This document shows positions 55,037-64,000 of a stretch of 64,000 nt of DNA, in pieces. The stretch comes from Puniceicoccaceae bacterium 5H (lineage in GTDB: Bacteria; Verrucomicrobiota; Verrucomicrobiia; Opitutales; Oceanipulchritudinaceae): contig WOUP01000003.1 in assembly GCA_009772895.1 (NCBI GenBank), positions 124,001 through 188,000 on the forward strand, read 5' to 3'. The position numbers and the translations under genes are program-made. Numbering within the stretch: position 1 is the stretch's first letter; each line of letters opens with the position of its first letter. The notes beneath the pieces were generated by a model, which saw only the letters and a list, made by a program, of their open reading frames with translations, was not told the origin of the DNA and searched no databases.

Positions 55037-57826
55037 TCAATCTTTGATCCAGCTCTGAGTCTCATAATCGTAGAACCAACGTGGGTATCCCGTCTCGGGA
55101 GCGTAGCTAAGCCAGCGTTGTTCAGAGAATTGGTAGACGTTGGGATAGATCTCTTGGTTCGTCCACAGCCATCCATAGTGTTCGTCCCATAGATAGCTGG
55201 TGTTTTCCTCTGCGTAGAGCCACTCGTGGTTGGGTAGATAAATCCAAGGCCAGTCCCAGGCATAAGCGGATCCTAGAGCCGGTAATTCGACCCACCCATG
55301 ATCGAGCTCAACCGCACCTGGGAAGGTGTTTTCGATCGGAGTCATGCTCAGTTGGCGCAATTCTACCATGCCACCAGGAGAGATTTCGACCGTTGTCTTG
55401 CGGTTGGTGGGGCTCGTGTTCGTAGAGGCGTTCATGCGGACCCAGCCGTCGCCGCTACTGGTTCCCGGTTGAGGGGACGCAACCCACTCGGCATCGTTCG
55501 TCGCGCTCCAGACGATATCATCTGGTGCTTCTATTTGCAGTGCTGCTTCGCCTCCTTTGGCTGGGGCGTAGAGGACATTGTGAGAGATCAGGACGTCGTT
55601 CTCCGACTTGTTTGTCGCCAGAAACTCAAGTAGCACGTTCAACCCTTGACGATTGATGACGCTGGTTGCCAGTGGAGGCATGTGGCCGGCTTCCATCGTC
55701 TCAAGGCGCCGCACCATTTCAGAAGCCTCGGGCTCGCCGGGAACGAGCACATGTGTGTGCTGTGTGTCGTGCGGGTTTAGCAATTCGCCCATCATCACGT
55801 CCTTGTCTCGGAGGGGCGTGCTCCAACTGGCATTCCAGCCGTCACTGACGGTTCCGGAAGGGCTATGGCACTGCATGCAATTGACTGCCCAATAGCTTTT
55901 AAGTCGATAGTAGGGGGTTGCGTCTACATCGTCTATGCCAGCCACGGCCGCGATGGGGCTATCGGTATTCAACTGGGAACTGTCCACGTATCCCGATTCG
56001 CTGAGATGCTGTATTTGCGAGACCGGCTGTCCATCTGGATTGAGCACCGTACGCTGAAGTTGTCGTGTATTGAAGCTCAGGGGAGCCCCATTGTTCGAGG
56101 TGTGGCATTGCAGGCATTGCGACCGGCTTGGGATGATATAGGTCTGTTGAACCGAGCCATCTGGTGTTTCGATCTGGAACGTCTCTTCCATGCCTTCCGG
56201 CGGGACCAATGTTGCGTCAGTCCCTTCTTCATTCCAGCGGTAAGAGAGACCGTAGTAGCCTTCACTACCGTGGACAAGGACTCGCGTTTCCACGGGGAAG
56301 CGGCTTTGGGGCCTTCCTCGCACCCGCTCCATGGAGAAGTGTTTGATAAACACTGTTCCCTCCGGAGACTCCCACGCTTCTTCAGGGTGGGCGGTTGCCT
56401 GCGTGCCGTCAGGCAGGCTGAACCAGCGCCGCTTTTGTGCATAATCCGACCAAAAAGGCTGGTTTACTTCGTAGCCCACCACGCCGTCGGCGGGTTCCAG
56501 CGCTTGAAGATTAGAGAAGATACCGGTTTCAGAGAGGTTTTCAGGAGGTGCTTCTGCGCCTTCATCGTTGGTCACATACACCAACCGTTTCAACGGCGAG
56601 TCCAGGAGGGAGACGAGGGGGTCGCCGTTGCTTGGGTCTTTGCCAAATGCAATAGGCGCATCGTTGGTGGTAGCCAATTCCTTGACCTCGGCGGGACCGT
56701 TTTCCATCTCCTTTAGCGAATAGACCGCGTTCGGGCCAAATACGCCAAAGAGATAGGTGTCTTTGATCCCCGGTAGCGCATCTCCATGGTAGACATAGCC
56801 GCCGGTAATCGAGAGAAAGGAGTATTGCTTCCGGCCCATGACATAGACCGGCGGTTCCATCTCCAGGTTGTCGATCCAGGGGAACAGGCCTTTCCAGCCG
56901 TCCATGAAGAGAAAGCCTTCATACAAGGGCCAGCCGTAATTTTTGCCCGGTTCTATCTTGTCGATTTCCTCGAAAGCCAGCTCACCAACTTCGCCGATCC
57001 AAAGCTCCCCGGTCTCGGAGTCAAACTCCATGCCCCAAGGGTTGCGTAGGCCCAAGGCGTAATATTCCGTGCGCACTTCGTCAGGCTCATAAGTCTGCCC
57101 ATAGTAACTCGTGGCGCCAACAAAAGGATTGTCGGAGGGGATCCAATAGTTGCCTGGACTGTCGGGGTGGGGATTGGGCTGCAGGCTGAGAGGCCGGCCG
57201 TCTACATCAATCCGGAAAATACCGCCAAAGAAGCCTTCTCCCAAAGTTTGGGTGCTGGTAGACCACTCTCCTCCGTCACCCACGGCAAAATAAAGATAAT
57301 CATCTGGACCAAAACGTAGGGCTCCGCCTTGGTGCATGGGAATGTCGTCTGTCTGCTTTAGAATCGTAAATTCCGAATCCGGGTCGCCTGCCGAGGGCGA
57401 ATCCGGATCCATTTCATAGCGGCGTATGACGGAGTAATTTTGCTCGCCTTCAACCGTCGAATAATGGACGTAGAAGTAGTGGTTGTTTGCAAAGTCTGGG
57501 TGGAAGGCGATGGCATACATCCCAAGCTCCCAGTCATCATGCACACGGTCGGAAAGATCGATGAAGGGGGTGACTTCTGGGGCTCCTTCCGTGTTTACCC
57601 GGTAGAGTCGGCCGGAACGTGCCACCAGGATGAGGTCCGTCGTGCCGGGGTAACGTACGATGTCGGTAAAGCGGTATTCTCCAAAATCTTCGAAAGATAG
57701 CTCAGGAAAGGCATCTTTCAGCACAAACCCTGTTTGCGGAATACGGGCGGGAAATTCAGGACGCGCAAATCCAGATGAAACCAATGGTAGCAGCGTAAAT
57801 AACGTGAGCGTTTTTTTTGTTGGCAT
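55037..57826 (-). CDS. Secreted sugar-dehydrogenase-like protein with two haem-type motifs
   Basis: A 929-residue exported protein (signal MPTKKTLTLFTLLPLVSSGFA). Residues about 35-420 form a six-bladed glucose/sorbosone dehydrogenase propeller (YPGTTDLILVARSGRLY, YAIAFHPDFANNHYFYVHY, HQGGALRFGPDDYLYFAVGDGG, YALGLRNPWGMEFD). A following region carries two CxxCH sites, CLQCHTS and CMQCHSP, spaced like the repeat units seen in planctomycete/verrucomicrobial cytochromes, with GHMPPLAT as a possible Met ligand. Then a BACON-like beta domain and an aromatic tail of about 75 residues (DWPWIYLPNHEWLYAEE, GWLWTNQEIYPNVYQF, RWFYDYETQSW). It may oxidise a sugar and pass electrons through the haems. GC is lower than in neighbours. 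Confidence 0.82.
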   Translation of the reverse strand: MPTKKTLTLFTLLPLVSSGFARPEFPARIPQTGFVLKDAFPELSFEDFGEYRFTDIVRYPGTTDLILVARSGRLYRVNTEGAPEVTPFIDLSDRVHDDWELGMYAIAFHPDFANNHYFYVHYSTVEGEQNYSVIRRYEMDPDSPSAGDPDSEFTILKQTDDIPMHQGGALRFGPDDYLYFAVGDGGEWSTSTQTLGEGFFGGIFRIDVDGRPLSLQPNPHPDSPGNYWIPSDNPFVGATSYYGQTYEPDEVRTEYYALGLRNPWGMEFDSETGELWIGEVGELAFEEIDKIEPGKNYGWPLYEGFLFMDGWKGLFPWIDNLEMEPPVYVMGRKQYSFLSITGGYVYHGDALPGIKDTYLFGVFGPNAVYSLKEMENGPAEVKELATTNDAPIAFGKDPSNGDPLVSLLDSPLKRLVYVTNDEGAEAPPENLSETGIFSNLQALEPADGVVGYEVNQPFWSDYAQKRRWFSLPDGTQATAHPEEAWESPEGTVFIKHFSMERVRGRPQSRFPVETRVLVHGSEGYYGLSYRWNEEGTDATLVPPEGMEETFQIETPDGSVQQTYIIPSRSQCLQCHTSNNGAPLSFNTRQLQRTVLNPDGQPVSQIQHLSESGYVDSSQLNTDSPIAAVAGIDDVDATPYYRLKSYWAVNCMQCHSPSGTVSDGWNASWSTPLRDKDVMMGELLNPHDTQHTHVLVPGEPEASEMVRRLETMEAGHMPPLATSVINRQGLNVLLEFLATNKSENDVLISHNVLYAPAKGGEAALQIEAPDDIVWSATNDAEWVASPQPGTSSGDGWVRMNASTNTSPTNRKTTVEISPGGMVELRQLSMTPIENTFPGAVELDHGWVELPALGSAYAWDWPWIYLPNHEWLYAEENTSYLWDEHYGWLWTNQEIYPNVYQFSEQRWLSYAPETGYPRWFYDYETQSWIKD

Positions 57827-58202
57827 GGCTATGCTGTTTATTTGCGCCAGAAAGGTTTGGACACAACAGAGCTTTGTAATCTTGAAGCAGTAATGGTTAG
57901 CAGTGTCACTATTTCTTCGGACCCCTTCGGCTGCGGCAAGCATAAAACCGCAATGAGAACTTTCCAAAGCGCGGTAGGGGGCGGAGAATATTGGCTTCAT
58001 GGTTCCGTCTCTCGCTGCCAAAGCACCGGCAGTTCTTGTTTGAATTCATAACCCTTTGGAAAAGATCTTATCTACGACAAACGAGATAAAGAACCCATTT
58101 TGAAGACAAAGAGGGAGAACATCTCTACCGATCATTTCATAAAAAAAAGGCGCACCGTTACCGATGCGCCCGTAAGGCGGCTGGATCTTTCCTGGGGCCG
58201 GC
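57827..58202. other. Gene-free, AT-richer gap
   Basis: No gene is supportable. It should carry the promoter of the secreted protein gene (start 57826) and holds the terminator of the aldo-keto reductase gene (58141-58169). TTATCT (58068-58073) and AGATAA (58084-58089) form a weak inverted repeat. Small open frames here lack any family resemblance. Confidence 0.5.
58141..58169 (-). terminator. Rho-independent terminator, copy 2 of a repeated sequence
   Basis: Same sequence as 54857-54885: stem GCGCATCG/CGGTGCGC, loop GTAA, then U8 at 58141-58148. It lies 33 bases after the aldo-keto reductase stop. Confidence 0.88.
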
Positions 58203-59192
58203 TTAGCCATTGACGGCGCGCATCTGGTCCTGCGTGTAGCGGCCACCGGCGGCGGCGTTGAGCGGGAGGATGCGGTTGAGGCGCTCAACTTCTGCGTCCG
58301 AGATGTCCACGTCGAGCGCGGCCACGTTCTGCTCGAGGTATTTCAGGTGCTTGGTGCCCGGGATCGGCACGATGTCGAGGCCGTGGGCGAGGATCCAGGC
58401 GAGCGCGAGTTGCGAGGGGGTGACGCCCTTTTCGTGCGCCATCTGCTCGACCTGCTTTACCAGCTCGATGTTTTTCTGGAAGTTCTCGCCCTGAAAGCGC
58501 GGGTTGAACTGGCGGAAGTCATCCGGTGCAAAGTCGTCGGGCGACTTGATCGCACCGGTCAGGAAGCCGCGGCCCAGGGGGCTGTAGGCAACGAAGGTGA
58601 TGCCCAGCTCGCGGCAGAGCGGGATTAGCTCCTGTTCGGGTTCGCGGCTCCAGAGGGAGTATTCCGTCTGCAGGGCGGCCACCGGGTGCACGCGGCAGGC
58701 ACGACGAATCGTCTCCGGCGCGGCTTCGCTGAGGCCGACCGCGCGGATCTTGCCCGCTTCGACGAGTTCCTTCAGTGCGCCCATCGTGTCTTCGATTGGC
58801 GTGTTGGGATCGACGCGGTGCTGGTAGTAAAGGTCGATGTGGTCGACGCCGAGGCGCTGGAGGGAGGCGTCGCAGGCCTGCTTCACGTATTCCGGTTTGC
58901 CACTGATGCCGCGCTCCTTGGGGTCGTCGGTGCGCAGGATGCCGAATTTGGTCGCAAGCACCACCTTGTCGCGTCGGCCGCCGCTCAGCGCCTTGCCGAC
59001 CAGCTTTTCATTGGCGCCGCGGCCATACATGTCTGCCGTGTCGATCAAGCTCACCCCCAGCTCGATGGCGCGGTGGATGACCTGAATGGATTCCTCTTCG
59101 GAGCCCTTGCCGTAAAATTCGCTCATGCCCATGCAGCCGAGGCCCAAGCGGGAAATCGTAAAAGGAGTATTGCCGAGTTTGGTCGTTTTCAC
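58203..59192 (-). CDS. Aldo/keto reductase
   Basis: A 329-residue (beta/alpha)8 NADPH-dependent oxidoreductase of the AKR family. The catalytic tetrad is present: Asp and Tyr in [21 protein letters not shown], Lys in VLATKFG, His in [14 protein letters not shown]-binding parts are [26 protein letters not shown] and [14 protein letters not shown]. The sequence MGMSEFYG near the N-terminus fits the AKR13/YakC-like branch. The start is a GTG at 59192 ([10 protein letters not shown]); an alternative GTG at 59225 exists. It is divergent from a LysR gene, which may control it. Confidence 0.92.
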   Translation of the reverse strand: MKTTKLGNTPFTISRLGLGCMGMSEFYGKGSEEESIQVIHRAIELGVSLIDTADMYGRGANEKLVGKALSGGRRDKVVLATKFGILRTDDPKERGISGKPEYVKQACDASLQRLGVDHIDLYYQHRVDPNTPIEDTMGALKELVEAGKIRAVGLSEAAPETIRRACRVHPVAALQTEYSLWSREPEQELIPLCRELGITFVAYSPLGRGFLTGAIKSPDDFAPDDFRQFNPRFQGENFQKNIELVKQVEQMAHEKGVTPSQLALAWILAHGLDIVPIPGTKHLKYLEQNVAALDVDISDAEVERLNRILPLNAAAGGRYTQDQMRAVNG

Positions 59193-59248
59193 GCTGCCAG
59201 TATATGCCACTTGCTGATAATTCACTAATGCTATAAATCCATAGGCTG

Positions 59249-60169
59249 ATGCTGAAATGGTATCAGAAGGGGCTGGAACTCCACCATCTGCAGAGCTTCA
59301 TGGCTGTGGCGCATGAGTTGAGCTTTCGCCGTGCCGCCCAGGAACTGCACTTGGCCCAGCCCGCGCTCAGCCGCCACATCCAGCAACTGGAGCACATCGT
59401 AGGCTACCGCTTGTTCGACCGCGATACGCGGGGCACGCGGTTGACCGAGCCCGGGCTGGCTTTGGCGGACGGGCTAAAGCCGGTATTGGCGGAGCTGGGG
59501 CAGACCTTGCGTCGCGCGGAGGAAGCTGCCGAGGGGCGGCGCGGGCGCTTGCGGGTCGTGTATTCGATTGCGGCCATCAGCTCTTACCTGCCCGAAGTTC
59601 TGCAGGCATTCCGGCAGCGTCGGCCGGAGGTGAGGCTGGAATTGCAGGAGCTGGAAAGCGCGGAACAGCATGCCGCGGTCCTGGCCGGTCGGGTCGATTG
59701 TGCGTTTACGATCATGGAGCCGCCGGCGCGCCCGGAGTTGAAGGTGATCCCGCTCTTCCGCGAGCAGATTGGCGTCGTCGTGCCGCGAGACCATGCTGCC
59801 GCTCGTCTGGAGCGGGTGAAGCCGCAGATGTTGGCCGGGCTGGACTACATTTCTTTTCCCCGGCACTTCAATCCGCGGCTCTACGACTCGGTGCTGGCGT
59901 TTTTCCACCGGGAGGGCTTCAACCCGGCTCTTGGTCCGGTGGCGATCAATCGCATCAATGCGATGGGGCAGGTGATCACCGGGAGCGGTTTCACGACGAT
60001 CAACGCGGCTTCGGCCCACCTGGGAGGCCCGGGCACCGCCTTCCGGCCCTTTGATGGGGAGGGCGTGCCTGAACTGCCGCACACCTTTTCCTATCTGGCG
60101 GCCAATACCAACCCTACTTTGCAGGCCATGCGGGCGTGTGTGCAGGAGCGCTTTGGGGGCGCCGCTTGA
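59249..60169 (+). CDS. LysR-family transcriptional regulator
   Basis: A 306-residue regulator. The N-terminal winged helix-turn-helix is [49 protein letters not shown]; the effector domain from about 95 has [21 protein letters not shown] and [13 protein letters not shown]. The effector is unknown. The divergent arrangement with the aldo-keto reductase, 56 bases apart, is the usual LysR layout and implies control of that gene and of itself; the gap is AT-rich with partial dyads but I cannot single out one T-N11-A box. An SDR gene follows in the same direction. Confidence 0.92.
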   Translation: MLKWYQKGLELHHLQSFMAVAHELSFRRAAQELHLAQPALSRHIQQLEHIVGYRLFDRDTRGTRLTEPGLALADGLKPVLAELGQTLRRAEEAAEGRRGRLRVVYSIAAISSYLPEVLQAFRQRRPEVRLELQELESAEQHAAVLAGRVDCAFTIMEPPARPELKVIPLFREQIGVVVPRDHAAARLERVKPQMLAGLDYISFPRHFNPRLYDSVLAFFHREGFNPALGPVAINRINAMGQVITGSGFTTINAASAHLGGPGTAFRPFDGEGVPELPHTFSYLAANTNPTLQAMRACVQERFGGAA

Positions 60170-60201
60170 GCCGCGCGAGCACCGGGCCTAGACTGGCCGG
60201 T

Positions 60202-60900
60202 ATGGCAACCTCTGATTCCCAACCCATCGTAATCGTAACCGGCGGCAACCGTGGCATCGGCCTCGAGATCTGCCGTCAACTGGCCGCCCGTGGAGCGCAG
60301 GTCATCCTCACGGCCCGCTCACGCGAATCGGGCGAAAAAGCCGCAGCGCAGCTCGACGGCGCGGTCGATTTCCAGCCTCTCGATGTGGCGGACCCTACCA
60401 GCGTTTCCGCACTCAAGGACTATGTGCAGCGTACCTATGGCCGCCTCGACGTACTGATCAACAACGCAGGCATCATGCCGGACGCCGATGGCGCGGGCCT
60501 CGAAGTGGATCTGGACACCGTGCGCGAAACGCTCGAGACCAACACGCTGGCGCCGTTGCACCTCGCGCAAACCTTCTCCCCGCTGCTGCGCCAGAGCGCG
60601 GCCGGCCGCATCGTCAACATCTCCAGCGGGCTCGGCACCCTGGCCGACATGACCGGCGGCCACGCCTCCTACCGGATCTCGAAGACCGCCCTGAACGCCG
60701 TCACCCGCATTCTGGCCGGGGAGCTGCACGGCATCGCGGTCAACTCCGTTTGCCCCGGCTGGGTCCGCACCGACATGGGTGGCGCCAGCGCCGAACGCGA
60801 TGTCTCCCAAGGCGCGGACACGCCCGTCTGGCTCGCGCTGGAGGCCCCACAAAACCTCAGCGGGCACTTCCTGCGCGACCGCCAGGACGTCGCGTGGTAG
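60202..60900 (+). CDS. Short-chain dehydrogenase/reductase
   Basis: A 232-residue classical SDR. Cofactor loop VTGGNRGIGLEICRQL, NNAG motif VLINNAGIMPD, catalytic Ser in NISSGLGTLADM, the YxxxK motif YRISKTALN and the cofactor-binding VNSVCPGWVRTDMGG. RGAQVILTARSRESG with Arg after the second strand suggests NADPH. Substrate unknown; close relatives are often called carbonyl reductase-like. The start ATG 60202 lies 32 bases after the LysR stop, so the regulator and the SDR may be cotranscribed. Confidence 0.9.
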   Translation: MATSDSQPIVIVTGGNRGIGLEICRQLAARGAQVILTARSRESGEKAAAQLDGAVDFQPLDVADPTSVSALKDYVQRTYGRLDVLINNAGIMPDADGAGLEVDLDTVRETLETNTLAPLHLAQTFSPLLRQSAAGRIVNISSGLGTLADMTGGHASYRISKTALNAVTRILAGELHGIAVNSVCPGWVRTDMGGASAERDVSQGADTPVWLALEAPQNLSGHFLRDRQDVAW

Positions 60901-61048
60901 GTACTGCCAGATTAGGAAATCAGGGCCTTGGAGCGGGCGCGTGGTTATATCAAAAGCTCTAACGGGGAAAAGAGGCGTTGGGGCAGGACCTCTCCGGTAA
61001 GTGGGCCCTGCATATCATATTGATAGTGAAAAGCTAGCGGCCTTGTTT

Positions 61049-61267
61049 TTAACTCGTATGACAGGGGTAGCAACAGTAGTAACAACCATTGATTTTTTCG
61101 TTTGGCCATTGCTGTTTGGCGTGAGCTACTGCGGAACGGCAATCCTCATGGTAACCTAGGTCAATTTGGCTTTGAGGGGTTGGCATGTGACTGCAGCCCG
61201 TCGTGTAATTATGGACTTCATGGTCCCCATTGGATTGTTGGTTTCTATTTATGATGAATTTATGCAT
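61049..61267 (-). CDS. Small Cys/His-rich protein, function unknown
   Basis: A 72-residue product starting MHKFIINRNQQ. The C-terminal half is dense in Cys and His: TGCSHMPTPQSQIDLGYHEDCR, then NGCYYCCYPCHTS. The pattern suggests a small metal-binding knuckle. I do not recognise a named family. The gene lies in AT-rich DNA between unrelated genes, so transfer is possible. A TTG three codons upstream is an alternative start. It may also be a chance frame; the Cys pattern is the reason for keeping it. Confidence 0.45.
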   Translation of the reverse strand: MHKFIINRNQQSNGDHEVHNYTTGCSHMPTPQSQIDLGYHEDCRSAVAHAKQQWPNEKINGCYYCCYPCHTS

Positions 61268-61729
61268 GGATACCAAGGTGGGTAGAGGTTTTAAGCTGAG
61301 CTTTTTTATGTTGTCTTCTGGTCACTGTCACGTCGAGTAAAATCTAACCAAGTTTAGGTTAGATAAAGGTTTGTCCCCCGCGTAGTGGGTGGTATGGTAA
61401 TCAGAAATCAAAACAGCACGCCTTTGTCGTGAATCACCGAGGCCCAAGGTTTTTTGGGGGATCCTGTCCCGGTCGGAGAAATTCTCGCCTTCGTCTTTCT
61501 CCATTTGCTTGCGCGATACAGCTTGAAGGTGATGGGAGCGATCAGGTGAAATTTAGGTGTTGGGAATAAGGATCTGGGAAATGTGATGCCGGGGCACGCC
61601 CCGCAGGCCTTCTTCCATGGGCGCTGTGAGGCCGCGCGTGATCCGCTCAAACCCGTTGGGCGACCGTTGAGCAGCTTTGCGGTTGCCCTCGAGGCGGTTC
61701 CCGCCCAACCTGCACCGTTTTCCGAGATC
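61268..61729. other. Gap between the Cys-rich gene and the oxidoreductase
   Basis: About 460 bases without a supportable gene. The first 150 are AT-rich and hold a perfect inverted repeat (61342-61364). The rest is GC-richer and open in more than one frame on both strands, including a reverse frame 61408-61827, but no frame resembles a known protein. It should include the promoter of the oxidoreductase. Confidence 0.45.
61342..61364. promoter_or_regulatory. Perfect 8-bp inverted repeat
   Basis: ATCTAACC-AAGTTTA-GGTTAGAT. It lies 75 bases upstream of the divergent Cys-rich gene start and nearly 370 bases from the oxidoreductase, so it could be an operator or an RNA hairpin. The flanks are A-rich but there is no U-run. 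Confidence 0.4.
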
Positions 61730-63205
61730 ATGGCGAAAGACTGGTTAGCAGGAGTAGAAGACGCGTACGATGTGGTGGTGATTGGCAGCGGCCTGGGCGG
61801 CTTGACGAGCGCCAATGTGCTGGCCAAGGCAGGGCATAAGGTGCTGCTGCTGGAGCACCACTATCAGTTCGGGGGCCTGGCCACCTGGTTCAAACGGCCC
61901 GGCGGGCACGTCTTCGACATCTCGCTGCACGGCTTCCCCTACGGCATGATCAAGAGCTGCCGGAAATACTGGACCAAGGAAATTGCCGACAGTATCCGCC
62001 AGCTCGAGGACGTGCGCTTCATCAACCCGCAGATGAACGTGAAGACGACCTTCGACCGCGAGGACTTCACGCGCATCCTGATCGAGGATTTCGGGTTGGA
62101 GCGCGAGCGGGTGGAGGCCTTCTTCGAACACCTGCGCGGCATGAATTTCTACGATCAGGACCAGCGCACGACGGGCGAGATGTTCGAGGAGTTCTTCCCC
62201 GGGCGCAATGACGTGCACCGCCTCCTGATGGAGCCGATCAGCTACGCCAACGGCTCGACGCTCGAAGACCCGGCCATCACCTACGGCATCGTCTTCAGCA
62301 ACTTCATGAGCAAGGGCGTCTTCATCTATCAAGGCGGCACCGATCAGCTGATCAAGCGCATGACGGCCGAGCTGAAGCGCAACGGGGTGGAGCTGCGCAA
62401 GAGCGCCCTGGTGAAGGAGGTGCTGACCGAGCCCGATGCAGACGGCAAGCAGCGTGTGGTCGGGATCGTGGCGCAGAGCCAGAATACCGGCGGGGAGCAG
62501 GCCGTGCACACCATCCGCTGCCGGGCGGTGCTCTCCAACGCCAACATCAAGAACACGATTTTCCGCCTCGTCGGGCCGGACAAGTTTCCCGCGTCCTACG
62601 TGGCCGAGGCCGAACAGGTGCGCGTAAACAACAGCTCCTGCCAGGTCTACATGGGCATCCGCAAGGGCGAGAGCATCCCGTTTATCGGCGACCTCGTCTT
62701 TACCTCCGGGGCCGAGACCTTCTCTTCGCAAGAGCTGACCGGGATGCGCACGAGCAGCCGTACTTTTTCCGTCTACTACCCGGATACGCGTCCGCAGAAC
62801 AAGGACGATCGCTACGCCGTGGTGGCTTCGATCAACGCGCAGTGGAAGGACTGGGAGAGCCTGTCCGATGAGGCATACGCGCAGGAAAAGCAGTGGCTGA
62901 TCGACAGTTCGCTCGACGCGTTGGAGCAGTTCATCCCGGACATCCGCGAAAAGGTCGACCACATCGAGGCGGCCACCCCGCGCACGGTCAACCGCTACGT
63001 GCGGCACATCGGCGGCACCAGCTTCGGCACCAAGTTCGAGGGGCTGAAGGTGTCTCAGGAGCTGCCGGACAACCTGCATGGGCTCTATCACGCCGGCTCC
63101 GTTGGCATCATCATGAGCGGCTGGCTCGGCACGATCAATTACGGCGTCATCGTCTCCAACAAGGTCGACGGCTACCTGCGCTCCACGCAGTCGCTGGAGG
63201 CCTAA
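61730..63205 (+). CDS. FAD-dependent oxidoreductase, CrtI/retinol-saturase-like
   Basis: A 491-residue flavoprotein. Rossmann motif [28 protein letters not shown] at the N-terminus, then [17 protein letters not shown], an amphipathic central part ([23 protein letters not shown], the FAD-binding GG doublet) and the C-terminal flavin loop [25 protein letters not shown]. These are features of the phytoene desaturase/carotene isomerase/retinol saturase superfamily. No carotenoid genes are nearby, so a polyene or lipid substrate is only a guess. I set the start at ATG 61730 ([14 protein letters not shown]); the frame is open 49 codons further upstream. Confidence 0.88.
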   Translation: MAKDWLAGVEDAYDVVVIGSGLGGLTSANVLAKAGHKVLLLEHHYQFGGLATWFKRPGGHVFDISLHGFPYGMIKSCRKYWTKEIADSIRQLEDVRFINPQMNVKTTFDREDFTRILIEDFGLERERVEAFFEHLRGMNFYDQDQRTTGEMFEEFFPGRNDVHRLLMEPISYANGSTLEDPAITYGIVFSNFMSKGVFIYQGGTDQLIKRMTAELKRNGVELRKSALVKEVLTEPDADGKQRVVGIVAQSQNTGGEQAVHTIRCRAVLSNANIKNTIFRLVGPDKFPASYVAEAEQVRVNNSSCQVYMGIRKGESIPFIGDLVFTSGAETFSSQELTGMRTSSRTFSVYYPDTRPQNKDDRYAVVASINAQWKDWESLSDEAYAQEKQWLIDSSLDALEQFIPDIREKVDHIEAATPRTVNRYVRHIGGTSFGTKFEGLKVSQELPDNLHGLYHAGSVGIIMSGWLGTINYGVIVSNKVDGYLRSTQSLEA

Positions 63206-63206
63206 G

Positions 63207-63239
63207 AAAAACCCCCGAAGCCGCGAGGCATCGGAGGTT
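63207..63239 (-). terminator. Rho-independent terminator of the right-hand chemoreceptor
   Basis: Reverse-strand arms AACCTCCGATGCC and GGCTTCGGGGGTT pair with one G-U and one mismatch around a 4-base loop and run into a short U-tract (63207-63211). It lies 28 bases after the chemoreceptor stop and starts within two bases of the convergent oxidoreductase stop. Confidence 0.75.
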
Positions 63240-63267
63240 AGTTGGGAAAGGGAAATGGGTGGTGCGC

Positions 63268-64000
63268 CTAATTCACGTTGTGCTTGTGGTGGGCATAGCC
63301 GTTGACGCCCGCCCGTGAGTGTCGCTCGTGCGAGGCGTCGTCTTCCTGTGGCTGATGGCGACCGTCGCGGCGAAAGGAGGTTTCTTCTTCGTCGCCTCGG
63401 TCAAAGCTCAGCTCTTCTTCCGCATAGCGCGCGGCGCCGGAGTAGGGTGCACGCTCCGTCTCGCGGTTCTCGGGCATGTAGTCCTTGCGCTTGGGGGCCT
63501 GCTTTTGCGGCTGCTCTGCGGCTATCTCCTGCCCGTTGACGACCTTTTCGAGGCTCTTGACCCAATCGCGCAGGTCGCGGGCCTGGGCTTCGAGGTGCTG
63601 GGAGGCGCTCGCATTTTCCTGGGCGCCGGCGGCATTTTCCTGCACGGAGCTGTCGATCTCCTGCACGGCGGTGTTCACGTGGCTGAAGCCCTGGGATTGC
63701 TGTCGGCAGCCGTTGGAGATGTCCTGCGCAACCCGGTTGACCTCTTGCATGGTCTGCGTGAGGTCGCCGAACGAACGCACGATGGAGTCGCTCGTCTGTT
63801 TGCCGCGTTTGATCTTTTCGTTGGACTTCTCGAGGATGCCGGAGGTGCTCTCAGAGGCTTCCGCTGCGCGTTGGGCGAGGCGGCGTACTTCGTCGGCGAC
63901 GACGGCAAAACCGGACCCGGCTTCACCTGCTCGGGCGGCTTCGACGGCGGCATTGAGCGCGAGGATGTTGGTTTGAAAGGCGATCTCACCAATCGTCTGC
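63268..64000 (-). CDS. Methyl-accepting chemotaxis protein, N-terminus beyond window
   Basis: The last 244 codons of a chemoreceptor. Reading inward from base 64000 the product shows [20 protein letters not shown] and [26 protein letters not shown], the highly conserved tip, then descending coil [24 protein letters not shown]. The C-terminal 80 residues are a charged linker ([31 protein letters not shown]) ending [11 protein letters not shown], without a clear CheR pentapeptide. The tip differs from the chemoreceptor at 13515 (VADEV versus VAEEV), so it is a separate receptor, not a duplicate. Its sensing domain cannot be seen here. Confidence 0.93.
   Translation of the reverse strand, partial: QTIGEIAFQTNILALNAAVEAARAGEAGSGFAVVADEVRRLAQRAAEASESTSGILEKSNEKIKRGKQTSDSIVRSFGDLTQTMQEVNRVAQDISNGCRQQSQGFSHVNTAVQEIDSSVQENAAGAQENASASQHLEAQARDLRDWVKSLEKVVNGQEIAAEQPQKQAPKRKDYMPENRETERAPYSGAARYAEEELSFDRGDEEETSFRRDGRHQPQEDDASHERHSRAGVNGYAHHKHNVN

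Noticed and set aside
61408-61827. Reverse-strand open frame of 139 codons overlapping the oxidoreductase start, and the matching + strand 49-codon extension
   Set aside because: Neither matches a family I can name, and neighbouring frames are equally open. The + strand family-like sequence begins only at 61730.
61730-63205. Naming the flavoprotein crtI
   Set aside because: Fold-level resemblance only; no phytoene synthase or other carotenoid gene in the window, and the superfamily is functionally diverse.

Overview
The window is a GC-rich bacterial chromosome segment with no plasmid, phage or insertion-sequence signature and no rRNA, tRNA or CRISPR that I can see. The gene content fits a Gram-negative member of the Verrucomicrobiota, probably class Opitutae. 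The pointers are an OleC-type beta-lactone synthetase, a DUF4254 protein, DUF3347 and SPW-repeat proteins, a GpsA with a changed nucleotide loop, an S1 sulfatase, and a secreted sugar-dehydrogenase-like protein ending in a Trp/Tyr-rich tail. This placement rests on recalled family distributions, not on a search. Both ends of the window cut genes: pyruvate kinase on the left and a chemoreceptor on the right.

Layout. 1-5.7 kb: housekeeping genes (pyk, an MBL-fold hydrolase, folE2, aroQ, a Nif3-like protein) and an exported papain-like peptidase. 5.7-13.4 kb: an envelope and lipid block with a HAD phosphatase, three glycosyltransferases, a DUF4254 protein, a PlsC-like acyltransferase and OleC. 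13.5-15.7 kb: a chemoreceptor with a His-rich membrane domain, preceded in its operon by a membrane-tethered thioredoxin-like protein and a repeat-bearing leader. 15.7-26.2 kb: uvrB and, divergent from it, a signalling block (PAS histidine kinase, response regulator fused to a pseudokinase, family-B DNA polymerase with a degraded proofreading site, response regulator-histidine kinase, methyltransferase). 26.2-32 kb: a coiled-coil protein, sppA, sufT, a Xer recombinase, an SGNH hydrolase and an SPW protein. 32-35.7 kb: a HAD phosphatase, recD2, and a DUF4160/DUF2442 pair in which DUF4160 is frameshifted. 35.8-39 kb: an ECF sigma factor with a Cys tail, arsM, an MlaE-type permease with an N-terminal STAS-like region, and a SpoIIAA-like protein. 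39-46 kb: an inactive-looking transglutaminase, gpsA, a sulfatase, and a UDP-diacylglucosamine-phosphatase-like/glycosyltransferase pair. 46-54.7 kb: miaA, then queA-ECF sigma-anti-sigma-YceI in one direction, a TPR hybrid kinase and a dGTPase-like HD hydrolase. 55-64 kb: the large secreted haem/propeller protein, an aldo-keto reductase divergent from a LysR regulator, an SDR, a small Cys-rich protein, a CrtI-like oxidoreductase and a second chemoreceptor.

The most unusual locus is 17.9-25.4 kb. The family-B polymerase keeps all three polymerase motifs but has lost the acidic residues of Exo I and the Exo II Asp, and it sits among kinase and response-regulator genes. The neighbouring regulator-kinase fusion has Asn where the phospho-accepting His should be. 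I infer a signalling-associated, probably non-proofreading polymerase; nothing in the sequence proves a joint function. Other points of interest are paired direct repeats upstream of the thioredoxin-like/chemoreceptor operon, an OleC away from oleA/B/D, two near-identical terminators 3.3 kb apart, and short palindromes in several divergent intergenic gaps.
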